DNA of 64,000 bases, from the NCBI RefSeq assembly GCF_004341085.1, contig NZ_SLXW01000009.1, forward strand, positions 20,984 through 84,983. Reading direction: 5' to 3'. The number at the start of each line of letters is the position of its first letter. Within the stretch, counting starts at the first letter, position 1. This stretch comes from Sphingomonas sp. PP-CE-1G-424 (GTDB lineage Bacteria > Pseudomonadota > Alphaproteobacteria > Sphingomonadales > Sphingomonadaceae). Positions 58,812 through 64,000 of this stretch are shown piece by piece. A program made the position numbers and the translations under genes. The notes beneath the pieces were generated by a model. The model was not told the DNA's origin and did not search any database. It saw nothing but the letters and a program-made list of their open reading frames with translations.

Positions 58812-60560
58812 TCAAGAAACGTGTAACTGAGCGAAGAACCGGGACAGGGCGGCGTCAATTGCCGATGCGCCGTCTTCGACCAACCGTGAGTCCATCCGGA
58901 CCCTCGTGGCCATCCCCGTCGTGCTTTGTGTCGCGACGGATACATCTGCCACCAGACGCCCGATCAGGTCCAGGTCTGTCGCGGTACCATCGACGTTCCG
59001 GCTGATGACTTGGCCGCTCTGCGCCTGTTCGCCGATGCTCGAAGCGAGATCTTCTATTCCTCCAGCCATATCCTGGACCATCGCGCGGATATGCAGCAGG
59101 CCGGTATAAGCTGCCCCGGTACCGCGTTGCACGCCTGCTATCTGGTCGGCAATCGCACCGGTAGCTTCCGCGGTTTGCGCCGCCAACGACTTCACTGCGT
59201 CGGCAACGACAGCGAACCCTTTCCCAGCCTCGCCGACGCGCGCCGCTTCCATACTTGCGTTTAGCGCCAGTAATTTGGTGCGTGCAGCTATGCCCGTAAT
59301 CAAACCGACGATCGCCCCAATCGCACGAGCCTCATCCTGAACGTCCGTCATATCCTTCGCAAGCCGCACGGCGCAGTCCGCCGCCTGCGCACTCAGATCG
59401 GCAGACAGGCGCGTACTCTGGCTCGATTGTTCGATCGCGTTCATGAATTGGGTTGTCGCTGCGGCAATATCAGTCGCGCCGTCCACAGCTCTCCGCACGG
59501 CGACGCCGACACTATCCAATTCGCGTGTCGCGGCGGTCGAGTGGTCCTCGAGTTCGCCCGAGGTCGTCGATAATTGGCTGGCCGCGCCGCGCAGTTCGGC
59601 AAGGACGTCCGCTATCTCGCCTTCCAATGTGGTTGCAGCCTGCCTGACGATACGGTCACGCTCCGCCTCCGCGCCCTGGGCCGTACGCTGCGCGGCCTTG
59701 ATCTGGTTTTCGCGCTGTGCCTCTGCCAACCGTTGACGACCGATATTCGCTTCAAGCAGCCCGCGCTCAATGACCGAGGTGCGGAACACTTCGATCGCTC
59801 GTGACATGCGGCCGATCTCATCGCCGCGTTCTCCGTGCGGTGTGCGGCCTTCAGCATTGCCCCCGGCGATCACCGCCAAGGTGCGTTCGATGTCCAGCAA
59901 AGGACGGACGATGGTCTTTTGGACGATCAGCACCGTGCCGTATGCGGCCAGCGAGAAAAGGACGATGCTTGCTACGATACTGATGCCGACCTCTTGCCGC
60001 TCCAGATCGCGGGCGTTGCGGAACAGGCCCTCAACCTCGATTTCCTGCCCGGCGATAAGCGTATCGGCAATCTTCGACGCCATGCGCTCGTTAGGGCGGA
60101 CGTCATTGCGAAAAACGCCCCATGCCAGGTCCTGGCGATCCTTCGTGGCAGCACCGGCCACGACTGCCAGCTCACGGAGGACGGTCGTCTGACTGCGTAT
60201 GTAGGGGCTCTGCGCGTTCAATCCCGTTCCGGGGTTGCGAACCAGTTGGGCGAGCTGCGCCCGCATCTGAAGCGACCGTTTTGCGAACTTCCCGTGGATG
60301 ATCGCAAGTTCGCGAGGATCTCGTTCGAGCAACAGGTTGAGTGCGTCGCGTTGGAGCGATCGGCTGAGCGACCGTGCCTCTATCAGGTGGATCCGCACTA
60401 TCTGGCCGGCATTCGCGGCATCGCGCGCAGTCTGAACACGGTTGCGGGTACCGAGGCCGATGAGACCCAAAAGGATCACGAGCCCCAACATGATGGCGAC
60501 TGGTACCATCAGTCGGACGACCATACTCTGGGACCACAGCCTTAACGATCGATTTGTCAT
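58812..60560 (-). CDS. Methyl-accepting chemotaxis protein
   Basis: A 582-residue transducer. TM1 is at about 16-36 (VVRLMVPVAIMLGLVILLGLIGLG). A helical periplasmic sensor follows, then TM2 at about 192-214 (ISIVASIVLFSLAAYGTVLIV), a HAMP domain (PLLDIERTLAVIAGGN ... GRMSRAIEVFRTS) and a cytoplasmic signalling helical bundle whose tip has LITGIAARTKLLALNASMEAARVGEAGKGFAVVADAVKSLA. It binds CheA/CheW through this tip. The sensor domain is not of a named ligand class. No chemotaxis cluster is nearby, so it is an orphan transducer. Confidence 0.93.
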   Translation of the reverse strand: MTNRSLRLWSQSMVVRLMVPVAIMLGLVILLGLIGLGTRNRVQTARDAANAGQIVRIHLIEARSLSRSLQRDALNLLLERDPRELAIIHGKFAKRSLQMRAQLAQLVRNPGTGLNAQSPYIRSQTTVLRELAVVAGAATKDRQDLAWGVFRNDVRPNERMASKIADTLIAGQEIEVEGLFRNARDLERQEVGISIVASIVLFSLAAYGTVLIVQKTIVRPLLDIERTLAVIAGGNAEGRTPHGERGDEIGRMSRAIEVFRTSVIERGLLEANIGRQRLAEAQRENQIKAAQRTAQGAEAERDRIVRQAATTLEGEIADVLAELRGAASQLSTTSGELEDHSTAATRELDSVGVAVRRAVDGATDIAAATTQFMNAIEQSSQSTRLSADLSAQAADCAVRLAKDMTDVQDEARAIGAIVGLITGIAARTKLLALNASMEAARVGEAGKGFAVVADAVKSLAAQTAEATGAIADQIAGVQRGTGAAYTGLLHIRAMVQDMAGGIEDLASSIGEQAQSGQVISRNVDGTATDLDLIGRLVADVSVATQSTTGMATRVRMDSRLVEDGASAIDAALSRFFAQLHVS

Positions 60561-61103
60561 ATGGGGGCGCTACGGCGCGCATCTTAACCCTGTATGACAC
60601 TTTCGCCTTACGACAAGCCGCAGTAGCAGGTCCTTCAGATCCGCCTTGTCCAGGCCATCGCTAAAATTGGTGACATCAATCCTACCGTTCTTCAAACCGG
60701 ACATTGGCGATGCCGGCTGCAGCGGATAACCCCTCCGCCGCAATCACCTCTGCCCCGCGAAAACGCGCGCTTTCTGGGGTTATATGTCGCGATGTACCCC
60801 CGTGATACCCCAGACAGCCTAAGAGATCCGGCCAACTAAATCAGAATTGAACCATATCGCAGTGCGTCCGCTTACGCCCACACCCGGGACGTTCAGGCTG
60901 GCGATCCGGGCTCCCAATAACGGCCATTCGTTAAGCGCGATCTTTCCCGTTTCTCGGTCTCCGATTGGCCATTTCGGGAAAGAGCAGTGGGAACAGATTT
61001 CGGGAACGCGAAACCCGCATGCGTCCGTCAACGCGATCGAGGCGGCAAGATTCCCGCCAGACGTTCCTATTCGAGAAGAGCCCAAAAGTGTTAAAGAAGC
61101 ACT
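60561..61103. repeat. Intergenic region with repeat A (copy 3)
   Basis: A 543-bp gap upstream of the VOC gene. Repeat A from about 60865 to 61085 is the longest copy (CATTCGTTAAGCGCGATCTT at 60925; TTCCCGCCAGACGTTCCTAT near 61051), with a preamble ACGTTCAGGCTGGCGATCCGG that also has a relative at 28.8 kb. No gene is evident. Confidence 0.7.
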
Positions 61104-61655
61104 ATGAAGATCATGTTCGCCACGCTGCTGGCGTCGGTTGCAGCCGGGGCGCAGGCCCAGACAGCGCAAGCACGGCCCAGTGAGAGTCCAGCAATGAACG
61201 ACGCCGCGAACGTAATTGCCGTGGACCACACGGGTTTCGCTGTATCGTCTTTGGACGAAGCCGTTCGGTTTTGGACGGGAGCGCTCGGTTTCACGCTTGA
61301 GCGGCAATCGGAGATGGGGGGCGACTTCCTGCATCAGGTTACAGGTGTCGATGATCCGAGTGTGAAAACGGCGATCGTCAGAGCACCAGACGGCTACGTT
61401 GTCGAACTGTTGCAATATTCAAGAGGGCACCAGAACGGGTCGGTGCCTTCCAGCGCGGGATCGATCGGGGCGGCCCACCTGGCGCTGGCCGTAAAGGATA
61501 TTCATGCCGCTATTGCCCGCGTCGAGGCAGCAGGATGGAAGGCCAAGGGTAGTCCGCTACCGATCGCGGGTGGTCCCCGGAAGGGTACGTTGGTAGCATA
61601 CGTTTCAGGCCCCGATCATATCACGATAGAGCTTATGCAGCCGCCGGCCCGTTAA
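61104..61655 (+). CDS. Exported VOC protein
   Basis: A 183-residue VOC protein with a signal peptide (MKIMFATLLASVAAGAQAQ), unusual for this mainly cytoplasmic superfamily. The VOC fold spans about 38-180: AVDHTGFAVSSLDEAVRFWTGALGF, FLHQVTGVDD, YVVELLQYSRG, GAAHLALAVKDIHAAIARVEAAGW, GPDHITIELMQ. His in VDHTGFA and Glu in VVELLQ, plus the second-half His and Glu, could bind a metal. Its periplasmic role is unknown. It is preceded by repeat A. Confidence 0.85.
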   Translation: MKIMFATLLASVAAGAQAQTAQARPSESPAMNDAANVIAVDHTGFAVSSLDEAVRFWTGALGFTLERQSEMGGDFLHQVTGVDDPSVKTAIVRAPDGYVVELLQYSRGHQNGSVPSSAGSIGAAHLALAVKDIHAAIARVEAAGWKAKGSPLPIAGGPRKGTLVAYVSGPDHITIELMQPPAR

Positions 61656-61828
61656 TGAGCCTGCGGAAGTTTTCCCTCTTCACCATCCTTTTCGGGAAAG
61701 CCGGCAACTGCCCAATGTCGGCTATCGCCACCCGCCCTCCCGGAGCAGCCGGTCCGGTTTCCTTCCCATCTGGGTCATTCCGCTGCCGCCCAATTGCGGA
61801 CATCGATCAGGCGTGAGAAACCTCTCTG

Positions 61829-62159
61829 ATGAATGTGGACGGCTACCTCCTATTGGGCATGGCGGCATGGCTAGGAATGGTTCTGGTCCCGCCGGCAATA
61901 GCTCGTACTTTATGGAAGATTGGTAGGCGGCGATCTTGGGGATGGTGATGCATCTGCTGTTCGTTCCCTCGGTCGTCGCGCGATGTTCGGACTCGCTCAA
62001 ATCGTATTCTTCGCCGCGTATGATGACGGCGAGGGACCACCCGGCTTGGGGCTCGCGCTTATACCGCCGTTCCTGGTGCTGCTGCTAACAATCGGGGGTT
62101 ACGCGCTCTGTCTGATGTCAGTCGCCATACAGGCTTTGCGACAGCGGAATGTCCGATAA
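61829..62159 (+). pseudogene. Small membrane protein in broken frames
   Basis: Three overlapping frames look like pieces of one small membrane protein: MNVDGYLLLGMAAWLGMVLV... from ATG 61829, then HLLFVPSVVA in another frame, then AMFGLAQIVFFAAYDDGEGP ... TIGGYALCLM ending at TAA 62159. Two frame changes within 100 bp would have destroyed it. If the last frame alone is used (ATG 61983) a 58-residue two-helix protein remains possible. Confidence 0.35.
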
Positions 62160-62202
62160 ACTCTCCATCTCGGCCATTCCGCTAACGCCCATTAGCGGAC
62201 AT

Positions 62203-62640
62203 CTAGCAGTGCTCATTTGAGACCACCCAATCACGCAAAGCTACGGCATCGTAATAGGCGTTGTGCGGAACTTCGCTTCGGCTTTCTGATGCAAAATCAC
62301 TGGTGCCGAGTATCTCAAATCGGACGGCGCGCCCTACTAGCCGTCCGCCGCGCCCATTGGTGAGGAGTGCGACAGCGTGACCAATATCCTCGGGCCAATC
62401 TGCGATGAGCACTGGGTCGGTGTCAGCCGCGAGGTAGGAACTGAACATATGCGCAACCTCGGCGAGCGGCCTCTGCTTTGTATGCAGGACCGGCAAGACG
62501 TTGGCGGTGACCCACGGATTGGGTTCAGGACATTCAACGGCCTCATAGAAAGGCGCGACCTCATCGCCCTCCGGCACGGCAGCGATAGCGATCAATCCGC
62601 CTCCAAAACCGTTGAACTCAGCATCAAGGAAATAGCGCAC
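62203..62640 (-). CDS. Rv2179c-like 3'-5' exoribonuclease
   Basis: A 145-residue RNase-H-like protein. YFLDAEFNGFGGGLIAIAAV supplies the first metal-binding Asp/Glu, IADWPEDIGHAVALL the next Asp, and VPHNAYYDAVALRDW the late His and Asp. The DEDD arrangement with a short chain matches the Rv2179c group of 3'-5' exoribonucleases. It is transcribed alone, with repeat B just upstream. Confidence 0.75.
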   Translation of the reverse strand: MRYFLDAEFNGFGGGLIAIAAVPEGDEVAPFYEAVECPEPNPWVTANVLPVLHTKQRPLAEVAHMFSSYLAADTDPVLIADWPEDIGHAVALLTNGRGGRLVGRAVRFEILGTSDFASESRSEVPHNAYYDAVALRDWVVSNEHC

Positions 62641-62873
62641 CCGCTACTTTCACCAGAACATATTGCTGGCGTCCACAGATTATGTCCGCTTTCCTTTCCC
62701 ATCACGATATTCGCGAGCGGATAGGCGGACTTGAAAATCGGTTATTTGCAAAGATGAACCAGCGTCCGAAGTTGGGACGCGAGGGATGAGGCGTGAGCGT
62801 CTGCTTGTGGGTCGAAGCTGCCGGCCCGCCGGGGGCATGCGTTATCAGCGGTTGAACGCGATAGGGGCGACGG
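62641..62873. repeat. Intergenic repeat B (copy 6)
   Basis: Repeat B at about 62683-62813 (GTCCGCTTTCCTTTCCCATC ... CAAAGATGAACCAGCGTCCG ... GAGCGTCTGCTTGTGGGTC) fills most of the gap between two minus-strand genes. Confidence 0.7.
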
Positions 62874-63899
62874 TCACAGTTTCCCTCCGTCGGCTGCCAG
62901 TAGGGCTCGTAGGATATCTTGTGACCGTCGTTGGCCATACCCGTGCCCGTAGGCGCTCGATGTGATCGCGATGACAAGGTGGCGACTTTGAATGACGTAG
63001 ATCTTGTTGCCGCCATTTCCCGAGGCGAACGACACAGGAACGGGCTTGCCATCGACCTGCTGAACCTTGGAATACCAGAAATAGCCGTAGCCGTCGGCGT
63101 AAGGGTCGCTGGTCGAAATCGTAACTTTCGGCGTTAGTGCCTCGTGTATCCAGCGGGCACTGACGATCCGGCGGCCGCGATATTGACCCGCACCGCGCAC
63201 CATTTCTCCGATCGTGGCGAACGCGCGTGTCGTTAGAGAGAGGTTGCCCTGTCCTTTGGTGTATCCCGCCGCGTCCGACGCCCAGTTCCAGTCGCGGATG
63301 TCCAGCGGCGTGAAGAGTGACTTTCGCGCGAAGTCCGCCATCGTTTGCCCCGTGGCTTTCGCTATCAAAATACCGGCCGTGTACGCGGTCGCCGAATTGT
63401 AGCGGTAGCGTGAGCCCGGTGGGTCAGCGCGCGGCACCTTCAGCAGAAACGCGAGCGGATCGGCCGCTGCGTCGAGCCTGTCTTCGTTACCTGGAGACGC
63501 AGGATCCTCATCGAACGCCGCTAGCCCCGAGCGCATCGTCAGCACGTCCGCGATGGCGACATCGCCGATCGCGCTGCCCCGTGCCGCCGGCCAATGGTCT
63601 GCGACGCGGTCATCGATGCCGCGCAGCTTGTGGTGATCGATCGCGATTCCCATCAGCAACGCGGTCACGCTTTTTCCCGCCGACCGGACGTCGTGAAGCG
63701 TATCCGCACGCTCGCCATTGTAATAGCGTTCGGCGACAATGCGTCCGCCGCGCATGACGACGACACCGCCCAGGTCGGGATGCGGATCCTGGTCCCAGCG
63801 CGCCAGAACCGCGTTCAGCGCGGCATCGGTTCGCGCCAGGGAAGGCGTGCTGCAAAGAGCGCCGAGCAGGACAGCGAAGCGGATGGCGGTGAAGGTCAT
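62874..63899 (-). CDS. Class-C beta-lactamase-like serine hydrolase
   Basis: A 341-residue exported hydrolase: a signal peptide (about 1-22), then the penicillin-binding-protein-like fold with SAGKS (SxxK, nucleophile Ser about 74), YNS (YxN; about 167) and a late SFASGNGGNKI substrate loop in place of KTG. This is the estB/esterase-like serine hydrolase pattern rather than a true class C beta-lactamase. The substrate is unknown; it might cleave esters or cell-wall peptides outside the cytoplasm. Confidence 0.88.
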   Translation of the reverse strand: MTFTAIRFAVLLGALCSTPSLARTDAALNAVLARWDQDPHPDLGGVVVMRGGRIVAERYYNGERADTLHDVRSAGKSVTALLMGIAIDHHKLRGIDDRVADHWPAARGSAIGDVAIADVLTMRSGLAAFDEDPASPGNEDRLDAAADPLAFLLKVPRADPPGSRYRYNSATAYTAGILIAKATGQTMADFARKSLFTPLDIRDWNWASDAAGYTKGQGNLSLTTRAFATIGEMVRGAGQYRGRRIVSARWIHEALTPKVTISTSDPYADGYGYFWYSKVQQVDGKPVPVSFASGNGGNKIYVIQSRHLVIAITSSAYGHGYGQRRSQDILRALLAADGGKL

Positions 63900-64000
63900 G
63901 TCATGTCTCCGGGCAGCGGTGCGGGCTGCCTACGGCGCTATCGGATCGTCGTCTTGCATCTGCGCAACATTCCGCAGCCGCCTCCACCGCGCGGGTGTCG

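Noticed and set aside
60819..61415. Minus-strand frame with a KIALNEW peptide shared with 28.8 kb
   Set aside because: It comes from repeat A and overlaps the exported VOC gene; no consistent start or length between copies.
62874..63899. Antibiotic-resistance beta-lactamase
   Set aside because: SxxK and YxN are present but the KTG motif is replaced; the pattern fits an esterase-like serine hydrolase, so resistance is not supported.

Overview
The window is high-GC alphaproteobacterial DNA, most likely from a Sphingomonas-type organism. The evidence is the bolA/J-domain/cobS/cobT neighbourhood, a 180-kDa-class NAD-glutamate dehydrogenase, TonB-dependent iron uptake, a FecI/FecR pair, abundant VOC, SRPBCC and NmrA-like proteins, and many GC-rich REP-like palindromes between genes. 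The genus call is an inference from gene content and protein style, not from a marker gene.

Left part (1-22 kb) is mostly chromosomal backbone. It holds an RcnB-like periplasmic protein, an epoxide-hydrolase-like enzyme, pirin, a NUDIX hydrolase, a GST, a BolA protein, a J-domain protein, and the cobaltochelatase genes cobS-cobT. A small block (SRPBCC, a decayed GST, VOC, HxlR regulator) lies between the J-domain gene and cobS. An iron-acquisition operon follows: two Fur-type boxes, a TonB-dependent siderophore receptor, a Sel1-repeat protein, a PiuC-type hydroxylase and a PepSY membrane protein. A PAS protein and the large glutamate dehydrogenase come next, and a tRNA-Thr(CGT) closes the block.

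Directly behind that tRNA sits a frameshifted tyrosine integrase, and from there to the right end the window looks accessory. It contains a FecI/FecR pair whose receptor survives only as a broken-off N-terminal domain, regulator/enzyme pairs (XRE-DUF2975, HxlR-NmrA, AraC-SnoaL-AKR, LytTR-hydrolase), a lower-GC metzincin protease, a PAAR-effector locus, a CYTH-CHAD protein, a methyl-accepting chemotaxis protein and a class-C-type serine hydrolase. Several genes are decayed (carbonic anhydrase, SulP/STAS tail, DUF1428, a Cys-rich protein, VOC). At least three families of 90-200 bp dispersed intergenic repeats run through it.

The most remarkable locus is 34.8-40.4 kb. One 1257-residue protein joins a LodA/GoxA-type quinoprotein oxidase (the cysteine tryptophylquinone family) to a heme-oxygenase-like diiron oxygenase domain and a further unidentified C-terminal region. 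It is followed by its LodB-type flavoprotein (the cofactor-maturation partner) and preceded by a VOC protein, with a palindromic operator-like element upstream. A second candidate system is the PAAR-toxin locus at 42.3-45.1 kb, which has an unidentified C-terminal toxin domain, a translationally coupled putative immunity gene, a lipoprotein and a metallopeptidase/peptidoglycan-binding protein.
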